25,125 nt of DNA from contig JBOGWP010000163.1 of the NCBI GenBank assembly GCA_050693875.1, forward strand, positions 1 to 25,125, in the 5' to 3' direction. Within the stretch, counting starts at the first letter, position 1, and every line of letters begins with the position of its first letter. Positions 7,690 through 15,636 of the stretch are shown here, one piece after another. The translations under genes were made by a program, and so were the position numbers. The stretch comes from JBOGWP01 sp050693875 (GTDB lineage Bacteria > Actinomycetota > CADDZG01 > JAHWKV01 > JBOGWP01). The notes under the pieces were generated by a model. The model had not been told where the DNA came from, ran no database searches, and saw only the letters and a list, made by a program, of their open reading frames with translations.

Positions 7690-8937
7690 CTACTTCCCGT
7701 GCTCGAGGCGGCTCCGGATCGACTCGAGGGAGGCGGTGAGGTCGGCCTCGAGCCGGTTCAGCCGTTCCCCCTGATGGCGCAGCGCGTCGCGGACCGCAAA
7801 CACCGAGTGCCGGAGCGAGCCGGAGTCCATCTCGGCCTGCCGGATGGCGGCGAGGACCGTCTCGAGCAGGGCGTGGTCCAGCTCCTTCTGGTAATTCCGG
7901 TAGTGACGGAGCGCCCGGAGGATCAGCCGCCGCGCGATCTTCGCCGGCTCGCCGAACCGCGACGGGACGTTCGGGTCGGGTTCGAGCTCGTAGAGATGTG
8001 AGGCCTTCTCGAGCGCCCGGTAGGGGGCCGGATCGTCGGGGAGGGCGACGGCCGGGCCCGCGCCGTCTTCACGCGTGCCGGGCGCTCGCCTGCCCGATGG
8101 CGTGACGACGCGGTCGAACAGCTCCTCGGCCGCCGGCCGCTCGAACACGATCATGTCCTGGAAGTCCAGGTCGGCTCGGGGGAGGAATCCCTTCACCGTG
8201 AAGTAGCGGCCCCAGTGCGAGAAGACGTACCAGGGGGCGTGATAGGTGGTGTGGTAGAAGTCCGGGAACGGCCCCCCCGTCCACGAATCCTCTTCGATGA
8301 AGAGAATCCCGTCCGTCGACAGCCCCTGCCGCAGCGGGCGGGGATCGCCGACCTTGCCGTAGAACTCCTCGAACTTCTGGAAGGCCCACTCCCCATGAAT
8401 GCTCAGGATCACGGTGGCCCCCGGCTTGGCGACGCGCCGGAGCTCGGCAAGCCAGAGGTCCTGATGCTCCTCGTTCAGGTGCGTGAAGACGCTGTGGTTG
8501 AAGATCAGGTCGAAGTAGTGGTCGGGGTAGGGCAGCGGCGGCAGCGGCCGGTTCGCTTCGAACGAGGCGAAGGGAATGTTCTCCTGGCACCAGCGGATCG
8601 CCCGCTCGTCGATGTCGGAACCGTGCAGCGAGGCGCGGGCCGCAACGTGCTCGAGCCAGAGCATCATCCGGCCGCATCCGCAGCCGAAATCGAAGATGCG
8701 CTCAAAGGACTCCCAGCTCTTTCCCACCAGGGCGAGCGCCCGCTCGGTTTCGGCCACGGACCTCCGGCCGGAATCGAAAAAGGCGTCGCGGTCGGTGGTT
8801 CCCTGGACGCGGTAGACGAGCTCGTCGCCGGGATAGGGAAGCTGAGAGCGGTCGGTCACGCTCACGGCCGATACGCTATCACAGCCCTTTTGGGCCACTT
8901 TCGGCGTGGCGGGCGCCGAGTCCCGTGAGAGCGTCAA
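7690..8937 (-). CDS. SAM-dependent methyltransferase with helical C-terminal tail
   Basis: This is a 415-residue protein. Residues about 45-260 form a class I methyltransferase: DFGCGCGR (83-90) is the SAM loop, GSDID follows, and FDLIFNHSVFTHL and PGATVILSIHGEW are later core strands. After a disordered linker (about 275-300) comes a basic helical tail of about 100 residues (ARRLILRALRHYRNYQKEL, then a coiled-coil-like segment ending RLEHGK). That tail resembles the small protein at 251-664 and may hold the enzyme at the membrane or in a complex. The start is TTG 8937, which overlaps the upstream GT2 stop by 4 nt and has GGAG 5 nt before it. A GTG at 8865 would remove 24 unremarkable residues but has no SD. 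The likely substrate is a sugar in the same surface glycan. Confidence 0.87.
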   Translation of the reverse strand: MTLSRDSAPATPKVAQKGCDSVSAVSVTDRSQLPYPGDELVYRVQGTTDRDAFFDSGRRSVAETERALALVGKSWESFERIFDFGCGCGRMMLWLEHVAARASLHGSDIDERAIRWCQENIPFASFEANRPLPPLPYPDHYFDLIFNHSVFTHLNEEHQDLWLAELRRVAKPGATVILSIHGEWAFQKFEEFYGKVGDPRPLRQGLSTDGILFIEEDSWTGGPFPDFYHTTYHAPWYVFSHWGRYFTVKGFLPRADLDFQDMIVFERPAAEELFDRVVTPSGRRAPGTREDGAGPAVALPDDPAPYRALEKASHLYELEPDPNVPSRFGEPAKIARRLILRALRHYRNYQKELDHALLETVLAAIRQAEMDSGSLRHSVFAVRDALRHQGERLNRLEADLTASLESIRSRLEHGK

Positions 8938-10091
8938 ATCCGCTCCGGGTATCCCTTGCGGTCCTCGAGCTCAATCCCGGCTTCCTCCGCCTCGCGGGAC
9001 AGCAGATCGGCTTGGTGACCCCGGTCGAAGACGCCGACCCGCTGTGGGGGCCGTCCGACGAACGCCGACACGGCGTGGGTCACGGGGGCGCCGTCCACGT
9101 CGACGCCGGTGCTGAAGCCGAGGAATTGCGCCGAGACCAGCGGGCGCCGCCCGTCCGGCTCCACCGTGAAGCGCACCGCGGTACCGTCGACGTCCCGGCC
9201 CGGAAGCCAGCTGGCCTCGATCGAGTAGCCGCGGGACTGGGCGGCGTGGCGGATTATCCGGCGCGTGGCGTCAGCCTGCATCTTGTCGAGGGCCTTGGAG
9301 GCGAGGAACGTGTCGACGTCGGCCCGGAAGCTGGGGTGCCGAAGGTCGACGATGCGCTCGTGCGCCCAAACCGTGATCTCACCCGCCCGCAACAGCCCGG
9401 CGCTGCGCGTCGAGGCGAATCCCTCGTGGTAGACGAAGACGCCGGGTGCGAGGACAACGCGGTAGCCGTAGGAGCGGGCACGCTGGCTCCAATCCACCTC
9501 CTCGCAGTAGCCCCGCCGGAACACCGGGTCGAAGAGGCCGACCTTCTCGATGGCCCAGACGGGGATCAGCATGCAGAACCCGACGGCAGAGGGAACGTCG
9601 AGGGCCCGCCTTCCGAACGACGCTTCGAGGGTTTCTGAGAGCCAGTCGACGGTCTCCTCGTCCGAGAGGTTGCGTTCCGGGTCGCGGTTGGGCAGCGAGT
9701 AGATGGAGGCGCTGTTCGACCATGGCGTCACCGAGGCGATCCGGGCGTCGACCTCGGCAACGCCGACGAGGCTGCGCACGAGGTTGGACGGGAAGATCAC
9801 GTCCGAGTTTGCGATGACGACGTGGTCGTAGCGGGCCTTTGCCTGGAGCAGAGCCAGGTTCATGTTGCGAGGGATTCCGAGATTGCGGGGTGAGCGGTAG
9901 TAGCCGATCTGCATCGACCGGCAGAGGTCGCGAAGCTCGTCGCTCCACCCCGGCTCCGGGCTGCAATCGTCGAGGACGAGGACGTCCACCTGCTCCTGCT
10001 CCTCGCGAAGGCGGGCCGCCGACCGCAGGCAGCGGGGGACGAAAGGCCGGCCGTTGTAGACCAGGACGGCGACGAGTACCCGGGGGGCCAC
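8934..10091 (-). CDS. GT2 family glycosyltransferase (rhamnosyltransferase-like)
   Basis: This 385-residue soluble enzyme has a GT-A fold. VAVLVYNG opens the nucleotide-sugar fold, LVLDDCSPE (about 38-46) is the first acidic motif, PRNLGIPRNMN binds the donor, and NSD (95-97) replaces DxD as in many rhamnosyl/galactofuranosyl GT2 enzymes. GYCEEVDWSQRA supplies the catalytic ED-like acidic pair. The last ~100 residues (after about 285) form an additional domain I do not recognise. Start is GTG 10091, 7 nt after the coiled-coil gene stop; only a weak AGG lies upstream, but the protein begins exactly where the fold begins. The gene belongs to the four-gene minus-strand glycan operon. The sugar donor cannot be read from the sequence. 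Confidence 0.88.
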   Translation of the reverse strand: MAPRVLVAVLVYNGRPFVPRCLRSAARLREEQEQVDVLVLDDCSPEPGWSDELRDLCRSMQIGYYRSPRNLGIPRNMNLALLQAKARYDHVVIANSDVIFPSNLVRSLVGVAEVDARIASVTPWSNSASIYSLPNRDPERNLSDEETVDWLSETLEASFGRRALDVPSAVGFCMLIPVWAIEKVGLFDPVFRRGYCEEVDWSQRARSYGYRVVLAPGVFVYHEGFASTRSAGLLRAGEITVWAHERIVDLRHPSFRADVDTFLASKALDKMQADATRRIIRHAAQSRGYSIEASWLPGRDVDGTAVRFTVEPDGRRPLVSAQFLGFSTGVDVDGAPVTHAVSAFVGRPPQRVGVFDRGHQADLLSREAEEAGIELEDRKGYPERI

Positions 10092-10098
10092 CGGCCTG

Positions 10099-10458
10099 TT
10101 AGACGTTCAGCTCCCGCCGGATGGCCCAGATGAGCTTTACGAGCCGGAACGCCTTCGAACCAAGGATCCGGCGGTGCTCCGCCTCCAGCGCGGCGTGCTT
10201 GAACTTGAGCTTCTCCAGATCGTGGCGCAGCTGCGCCGCCGACTTGGAAGACTCGACGAGGCGCTCGGTGAGGTCGACGACACGGGCATTGGCGATCTCG
10301 AAATCGAGCAGGGCCTGGTGGAGCGACAGCCGGTCGAGCTCGCGTTCGAGCGCGTCGTTCACGGGCGGCGCTGCCGGCTGCTGCTGCGTCTGGGTTTCGC
10401 GCGTTCCGTCGGTCACTGCTTCTCCCGAAAGCCGTCGGGGTAGGGCGCTATCGGTCAT
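10099..10458 (-). CDS. Short coiled-coil protein in glycosyltransferase operon
   Basis: This is a hypothetical protein of 119 residues. After a disordered Gln/Pro-rich N-terminus there is a long leucine/charged heptad-like helix (about 38-100) and a conserved-looking end, ILGSKAFRLVKLIWAIRREL, which is basic, amphipathic and aromatic. The same kind of ending is often found at the C-termini of actinobacterial glycosyltransferases, so this may be a detached scaffold or membrane-tether subunit for its neighbours. The ATG at 10458 overlaps the GT4 stop by 4 nt but lacks an SD. A GTG at 10416, with GGGAG 5 nt upstream, is an equally good start and would give 105 residues. The frame stays open further upstream inside the GT4 gene, but that part is a shadow. 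Confidence 0.75.
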   Translation of the reverse strand: MTDSALPRRLSGEAVTDGTRETQTQQQPAAPPVNDALERELDRLSLHQALLDFEIANARVVDLTERLVESSKSAAQLRHDLEKLKFKHAALEAEHRRILGSKAFRLVKLIWAIRRELNV

Positions 10459-12407
10459 CGTGGTGGGCGTGCGACCAGTGAGCGGTACACGCAGACCAGA
10501 TCGTCTGCGGTCTGGATCCACGTGTGCTTCTCGCCGGCTGCGAGTGTAGCGGAGATTTGCCGCCGCGCGACCGCCGGATCCTTGACAAGACGCTCCACGG
10601 CATCCGCCAGCGCGTCGGCGTCCCAGTCCTCGGCAACGACCGGCAGGCTCGTGGCCAGCTCTTTCAGGGGACCGAACCCGACCACGACCGTCGGGGTGCC
10701 GAATCGTGCCGCCTCGAAGGGCGGCAGGCCGTACCCCTCGGCGGAGGTGGGGTAGAGAAGAGCCGACGCGTGGCGGAGGAGCCAGTTGCGTTCCTCCGAG
10801 CCGACGTCGGGGAGGAAGAAGACGTCCTCGTCCGACTCGGCCGACTCCATCGCCTCGAGCGCGCGCGAGGAGCCGAACGGCACCGAGGCGCCGGCAAACA
10901 CCATCGCCAGCTTCCACCCCCGGGAGCGGAGCTCGCGGAACGTTCGCAGAGCCAGATCGCGGTTCTTGTGGGAGTAGTTCGTCCCGAGCGAGAGCAGGAA
11001 CTCGCCGGCAACGAACCCCCGGCTGAGCAGCTCCGAGGGGATCTCACCTGGCTCACCCCCGGTCAGGTGATCGGTGCCGATGGGGACGACGAAGATCCGC
11101 GTCGGGTCCACGGGCATGCGCTCGAGTCCCATGACGTCGCGCACGTCGGCGGAGTCGACCAGGACGCCGTCGACCCGCTCCAGCGTGTCGCGGATGCTCC
11201 CCCGGTAGCGCATCCAGTGCTCGGGGGTCTCGTGGTAGCTGCCGATCTGGAAGGAGATCAGGTCGTGGATGGTGACCAGGAACCGCTCGCAGACGCGCTG
11301 CCAGGTCTCGAGCTCGAGGCGCTCATCGGGCTGATACGGCCGGTGCGCGACGTGCACGCGCTCGAAGTCGGGGTCATGGAGATCGTCGGGGGTGAGTCCC
11401 CGGATCTTCCGGGCGGCAAGCGAGCCGGCGGCGTACTGGGGGATCTCGGCGGGGAGGACGACCGAGACCTCGGCCACGTCGTCGCGCTCCGCCAGGGCCG
11501 AGATCATCGCCAGCGTCGCGACCTGCGTGCCCATCTCCCGGGGGCCGAGGCACGATCCGTCGACGAGCACCCGCAGGCCGTTGACCTTGGTCTCCGCGCA
11601 CCGCAGCGCGAGCGCCAGCGGCGACCTGCTCGACTCGGTCTGCTCGGCGACGAGCGGCTCCAGAAACGGGTGGCGGTCTCGCAGCCACTCGATGTCCTCG
11701 GCAGCGAGGCTCCTGCTGATGAAGGCGTCATGCGAGTCGATGGTGAGGTCGCTGGGACGGGTGTAGAAGGTGCCGGAGTCGAGCAGGTCGATGAACCCCC
11801 GTCGCCGAGCCCGGAGCGAGAAGTCGGCCACCGCTGCGTCGGCCCGGCGGGATGCAGGATCGACGAGCGCGCCGACGGCGCTGAGCGCCGATGACGAGAT
11901 CAGGACGGCACGGCCGCAGGCGTACGGGATCGGGGCCGGAGTCGGATCGGGAAAGAGGCTGCGGAGGCGCCGGGTGATCGAGACCTCGTCGTGGCCGGGA
12001 GGCGCCTGATCGGCAGGCTGGCCGAATGGGAAGCTCAGCCAGCCGGCGGCATTGCACAGGAACGAGACGGTCCCGACGCGGATGTCGCCGTCGGCGATAC
12101 TCACTGCGGGGTCGACGAAGTCGGGCGGGGCGATGATCGCGTCGCTGACGAGCAGCACGTGCGAGCGCGTCTGCATCCAGACGCTGTTCGCCAGTTCGAC
12201 CGCCGACGGAACGTGCAGCGGGGTCGCCCGGAACCGGTCGAGGGTGGCGAGGATGGTCGGATCGGGGGCGCCGATGAACAGCGGCAGCGGCCCGCCCGCA
12301 AGCGATCGCAGGGTGGGGAGGAACCGCTCGGGCGTCGCGGGGGCGAACACCGCGACCGCGCACGAGCCGGCCGAGCCGTCGCCTGCGCCCGCCGAGGTCA
12401 TGTCCAC
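10455..12407 (-). CDS. Large glycosyltransferase: GT2-like N-terminal half, GT4 C-terminal half
   Basis: This 650-residue cytoplasmic enzyme is the first gene of the operon. Residues about 290-650 are a GT4 (GT-B) enzyme: FLLSLGTNYSHKNRDLAL contains the family's lysine, and EGYGLPPFE carries the E-x7-E pair (E557, E565) that binds the nucleotide-sugar. The N-terminal ~270 residues look like a degenerate GT2 domain: they have VSDAIIAPPDFVDP and CGRAVLISSSAL, which resemble the acceptor side of GT2 enzymes, but no clear DxD, so this half may be inactive or only structural. Start is set at GTG 12407 with AGGAG 8 nt upstream. A GTG at 12476 with GAGG 5 nt upstream would add 23 low-complexity residues and cannot be excluded. 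The gene is divergent from the cupin gene. Confidence 0.88.
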   Translation of the reverse strand: MDMTSAGAGDGSAGSCAVAVFAPATPERFLPTLRSLAGGPLPLFIGAPDPTILATLDRFRATPLHVPSAVELANSVWMQTRSHVLLVSDAIIAPPDFVDPAVSIADGDIRVGTVSFLCNAAGWLSFPFGQPADQAPPGHDEVSITRRLRSLFPDPTPAPIPYACGRAVLISSSALSAVGALVDPASRRADAAVADFSLRARRRGFIDLLDSGTFYTRPSDLTIDSHDAFISRSLAAEDIEWLRDRHPFLEPLVAEQTESSRSPLALALRCAETKVNGLRVLVDGSCLGPREMGTQVATLAMISALAERDDVAEVSVVLPAEIPQYAAGSLAARKIRGLTPDDLHDPDFERVHVAHRPYQPDERLELETWQRVCERFLVTIHDLISFQIGSYHETPEHWMRYRGSIRDTLERVDGVLVDSADVRDVMGLERMPVDPTRIFVVPIGTDHLTGGEPGEIPSELLSRGFVAGEFLLSLGTNYSHKNRDLALRTFRELRSRGWKLAMVFAGASVPFGSSRALEAMESAESDEDVFFLPDVGSEERNWLLRHASALLYPTSAEGYGLPPFEAARFGTPTVVVGFGPLKELATSLPVVAEDWDADALADAVERLVKDPAVARRQISATLAAGEKHTWIQTADDLVCVYRSLVARPPR

Positions 12408-12527
12408 GTTGTTCGCTCCTGCGAGGCCTGCCTGATGGACCGTGCACGAACCGGACCGGGGCGCCCTCGCATTCACGGCGTCCTCTTCATATCAACGCCG
12501 TCGTCGCCCCCCCTTCGAGGCGTACGC

Positions 12528-12533
12528 TAACAT
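12528..12533 (+). promoter_or_regulatory. Candidate leaderless -10 box for the cupin gene
   Basis: TAACAT ends 8 nt before the GTG at 12542, and that GTG has no Shine-Dalgarno, only a C-rich run. This spacing fits transcription starting at or next to the start codon. No clear -35 is seen. Confidence 0.35.
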
Positions 12534-12541
12534 TTCCCCCC

Positions 12542-12856
12542 GTGACGCCGAACGAGACCCTTCGGGTCGTTCCGTGGGACCGGGCGGAGCCTCAAACCAC
12601 GGCCGGCATCGAGTCGATCTTCCGGGATGAAGGGCTGTTCCCGTCCCGCTGGTCGAACGGTCCCGGCGACCGCTACGGGGAGCACGCGCACTCGTACCAC
12701 AAGGTTCTGTACTGCGCTCGGGGAAGCATCACCTTCGTCGTCGAGGGGCAGGACGTGCCGATGCGCCCCGGGGATCGCCTCGAGCTGCCGCCGGAAACAA
12801 GGCACAGCGCGATCGTCGGTCCGGAGGGCGTGGTCTGCTACGAGGGGCATCGCTAA
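12542..12856 (+). CDS. Small single-domain cupin protein
   Basis: This 104-residue protein is essentially one cupin barrel. The first cupin motif is GDRYGEHAHSYHKVLYCARG: the two histidines of HAH and a later His are in place, though the usual glutamate is replaced. The second motif is MRPGDRLELPPETRHSAIVG, with its conserved Pro, Gly and His. Such proteins bind a metal and serve as small enzymes or ligand sensors; no specific reaction can be named. It stands alone, divergent from the glycan operon and about 120 nt before the protease gene. The start GTG has no SD and sits just after a TAACAT box, so it is probably leaderless. The 123 nt after it hold only the upstream region of the protease gene. 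Confidence 0.85.
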   Translation: MTPNETLRVVPWDRAEPQTTAGIESIFRDEGLFPSRWSNGPGDRYGEHAHSYHKVLYCARGSITFVVEGQDVPMRPGDRLELPPETRHSAIVGPEGVVCYEGHR

Positions 12857-12979
12857 CCCGTCGGCATCGGCGGGCGATCCGCTCAGCCGCCAACCGGGGC
12901 GCGGGAGCCGGCCATCCCCAAGGTGTTGACGCGGCCACGTTCGGCCCGGTGCCAATCGGGTATCCTGCCCAAAACTGAC

Positions 12980-15577
12980 ATGCCCGCCGCCCCACTCCTG
13001 CGCTCCCACGTAGCCCGCCTGCTGGCGCTGCTCGGTCTGGTGGCCGGGCTTGTGATCGCACGCCCGGCCGTGGGGCAGGAGGCGCCTCCGGAGCGCCCGT
13101 CCGTTCCCGACGAGCTTCTCGTCGGCTTTGCCCCCGGCACCTCCGATGCGGCCAAGGCGGCAGCGCACGCCCGCCGCGGGGCCGAGCTCGTTCGGCGGTT
13201 CGACCTCCCCGGGATCGACCTCGTCCGCACGCCCAAAGGCCGCACCACCTCCGCCGTTCGAAGTGACTATGCGGCCGACCCGGCCACGCGCTTTGCGTCG
13301 CCCAACTATCTCCGCCGGCCGGCCGGGGTGACACCGAACGACGATTTCTTCCCGCAGCAATGGGCGCTTCGGAACACTGGGCAGACGATCCGAGGGACGT
13401 CGGGACAGGCGGATGCCGACATCGACGCGTCGGAGGCGGGTGGCGCCGCCGATGCCTGGTCCGTCACCACCGGGTCGAGCGAGGTGATCGTGGCGGTCAT
13501 CGACACCGGCGTCGACGTTGCGCATCCAGATATCGCTCCGAACCGCTGGTCGAACCCGGATGAAGTCCCCGCCAACGGGGTCGACGACGACCACAATGGC
13601 CACGTCGACGACGTCGACGGTTGGGACTTCGCTCACGACGACGCCTCGGTCTTCGACCCCGGAGAGGCATGTGGTGGCGGGGATCTGAACGACGACCACG
13701 GGACGATGGTTGCCGGGATCGCCGGCGCCTCGGGCAACAACGCCCGGGGCATCGCGGGAGCGGCGTGGCGCCTCAGGATCATGCCGCTGAAGTTCATCTC
13801 CGACTGTGGGGCTGGGGCCGATTCCGATGCCATCGCGGCCATCGAGTATGCGGTCGCCGAGGGGGCCCGGATCATCAACACGTCTTGGGGAGGCCCCGAC
13901 AACAGCGATGCGCTCCTTAGAGCCTTCCGGGCGGCCGGCGATGCCGGTGCGCTCTTCACCGTCGCCGCGGGCAACGCCGAGGGGCAGAGCGCCGCCCTGA
14001 ATCTGGCGAACTCGCCGATCTACCCGGCCAGCTTCAACCTGGCGAGCGAGATCGTCGTCGCGGCGAGCGACAACCAAGACACGATTGTCTCGTACTCGAA
14101 CTTCGGCGGCCCGACCGCTCTCGCCGCCCCCGGCCACAACATCGCGTCGACCGTTGCGGAGAACGCGTACGCCTATGGTGGCGGCACCTCGTTCGCAGCT
14201 CCATATGTGGCAGGGACCCTGGCGCTGCTCAAGTCGTGCTTCCCCTCGATGGGCGCCGGCGAGCTTCGGGACCGCATCGTCTCCACCGTCGACACGAACA
14301 GCGCCTTCGGCGGGCAGAAGACGACGTCCGGGGGCCGCCTGAACGCGGCGGCCGCTGTGCGCCACCTCCGACCCTGCGAGAGCGATGCCTCCACCCGGGT
14401 GAGTGAGGCGGGCCTGCGCGACACGTACAAGCTCGTGCTCGACTCGGCGCCCTCGTCGAACGTCACGGTGTCGTTCTCGTGGGATCCCGCCGTTCTCGGG
14501 CTGTCCGCATCCTCGGCGACGTTCACCTCCGACAACTGGAACGTCCCGCAGACGATCACCATCTCCGCGGTCGACGACCGCATCGACGAGCAGGGCAGCC
14601 GGGTGTCGGTCGTCGGCCATTCCGTGACGAGTGCTGATCCGGACTGGAACGGCCGGGCCGTCGAGGCGCTCCCCGTCCTGGTAATCGACGACGACCCCGC
14701 AGGCATCATCGTCGACCAGTCCGACGGGTCGACCCACGTCGCAGAGGGAGGAGGCGGCGACACCTATCGGCTGTCGCTCGCGACGCAGCCGGCCGCTCCG
14801 GTCACGATCGATCTCGATCCCGGCGACCAGCTGCAGGTTTCACCGCGCTCGGTGACGTTCTCGCCATCCGACTGGTCGTCCCCACGGACGATCGGCGTCG
14901 CCGCGGTCGACGACAGCAGGTTCGAGGGGAGCCATACGGGTGTCATCGCCCACAACGGAAGCAGCGGCGACCCCCCCTACGCCGGACTCTCCGTGTCGAT
15001 CGCCGTCTCCATCGACGACAACGACCGCCCGGCGGGCTACTGGCTTTCCGCGAGCGACGGCGGGATCTTCGCCTTCGGCGACGCGGGGTTCTTCGGCTCC
15101 ACCGGCGGGATCAAGCTCAACTCCCCGATCATCGCCATGGCGGCGACGCCGTCCGGCCAGGGATACTGGCTGTCCGCCGCCGACGGCGGGATCTTCGCCT
15201 TCGGCGACGCGGGATTCTTCGGCTCCACCGGCGGGATCAAGCTCAACTCCCCGATCATCGCCATCGCTCCCGTCCCCTCAGCCGGGGGGTTCGGGGGGGA
15301 ATCGGGGGGTGTCCCTCCGACTGCGGGCTATTGGCTGTCCGCCGCCGACGGCGGGATCTTCGCCTTCGGCGACGCCGGCTTCTTCGGCTCCACCGGCGGG
15401 ATCAAGCTCAACTCCCCGATCATCGCCATGGCGGCGACGCCGTCCGGCCAGGGCTATTGGCTGTCCGCCGCCGACGGCGGGATCTTCGCCTTTGGCGACG
15501 CGGGCTTCGTCGGCTCCACCGGCGGGATCAAGCTCAACCGTCCAATCGTGGCAATGGCCTCCGCAGGCCGGGTGTAG
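12980..15577 (+). CDS. Secreted subtilisin-family (S8) serine protease with C-terminal repeats
   Basis: This 865-residue secreted protease begins with a signal peptide (LLALLGLVAGLVIA, cleavage near AVGQEA), followed by a short propeptide-like domain (DELLVGFAPGT). The catalytic domain spans about 110-460, with D175 (VIDTGVD), H240 (DDHGTMVAG), oxyanion N332 (AAGNAEG) and S404 (GGTSFAAPYVAG), so the triad is complete. Two beta-rich domains follow (about 465-560 and 573-683), each ending with an acidic IDDD/IDDN stretch as in Calx-beta-like domains. Residues 686-865 are four copies of a 42-residue repeat. The frame opens 19 codons earlier, but the ATG at 12980 gives a normal signal peptide. 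TATCCT at 12961-12966 may be the -10. It probably works in the envelope or medium; the substrate is unknown. Confidence 0.92.
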   Translation: MPAAPLLRSHVARLLALLGLVAGLVIARPAVGQEAPPERPSVPDELLVGFAPGTSDAAKAAAHARRGAELVRRFDLPGIDLVRTPKGRTTSAVRSDYAADPATRFASPNYLRRPAGVTPNDDFFPQQWALRNTGQTIRGTSGQADADIDASEAGGAADAWSVTTGSSEVIVAVIDTGVDVAHPDIAPNRWSNPDEVPANGVDDDHNGHVDDVDGWDFAHDDASVFDPGEACGGGDLNDDHGTMVAGIAGASGNNARGIAGAAWRLRIMPLKFISDCGAGADSDAIAAIEYAVAEGARIINTSWGGPDNSDALLRAFRAAGDAGALFTVAAGNAEGQSAALNLANSPIYPASFNLASEIVVAASDNQDTIVSYSNFGGPTALAAPGHNIASTVAENAYAYGGGTSFAAPYVAGTLALLKSCFPSMGAGELRDRIVSTVDTNSAFGGQKTTSGGRLNAAAAVRHLRPCESDASTRVSEAGLRDTYKLVLDSAPSSNVTVSFSWDPAVLGLSASSATFTSDNWNVPQTITISAVDDRIDEQGSRVSVVGHSVTSADPDWNGRAVEALPVLVIDDDPAGIIVDQSDGSTHVAEGGGGDTYRLSLATQPAAPVTIDLDPGDQLQVSPRSVTFSPSDWSSPRTIGVAAVDDSRFEGSHTGVIAHNGSSGDPPYAGLSVSIAVSIDDNDRPAGYWLSASDGGIFAFGDAGFFGSTGGIKLNSPIIAMAATPSGQGYWLSAADGGIFAFGDAGFFGSTGGIKLNSPIIAIAPVPSAGGFGGESGGVPPTAGYWLSAADGGIFAFGDAGFFGSTGGIKLNSPIIAMAATPSGQGYWLSAADGGIFAFGDAGFVGSTGGIKLNRPIVAMASAGRV
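15035..15577 (+). repeat. Four in-frame 126-bp repeats at the 3' end of the protease gene
   Basis: Units begin at 15035, 15161, 15326 and 15452. Each encodes about 42 residues starting GYWLSAADGGIFAFGDAGF and continuing FGSTGGIKLNSPIIAM. The DNA is nearly identical between units, including silent positions, which suggests recent duplication or gene conversion. A 39-nt Gly/Pro-rich insertion follows unit 2 (about 15266-15325), and the last unit is truncated. Related repeats occur in many copies in secreted proteins of Acidimicrobiia-like actinobacteria and could form propeller-like blades; that structure is an inference. Confidence 0.9.
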
Positions 15578-15636
15578 GGAGCACGACCCCGGGGGCCGGC
15601 GCCTACCTCGATCGGTGCGTGGGAGACTTGGCGACC

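Noticed and set aside
12527..14737. Long minus-strand open frame opposite the cupin and protease genes
   Set aside because: It is the antisense of a protease with a complete catalytic triad and signal peptide, and its product has no recognisable motif.
15035..15577. CRISPR-like array
   Set aside because: The repeats are 126 bp, lie within a reading frame and encode a protein repeat; there are no short unique spacers.
15331..15636. Extension of the epimerase upstream into the protease gene
   Set aside because: The upstream 102 codons are a frame-shifted reading of the protease repeats. The NAD-binding fold starts right at the ATG at 15637.
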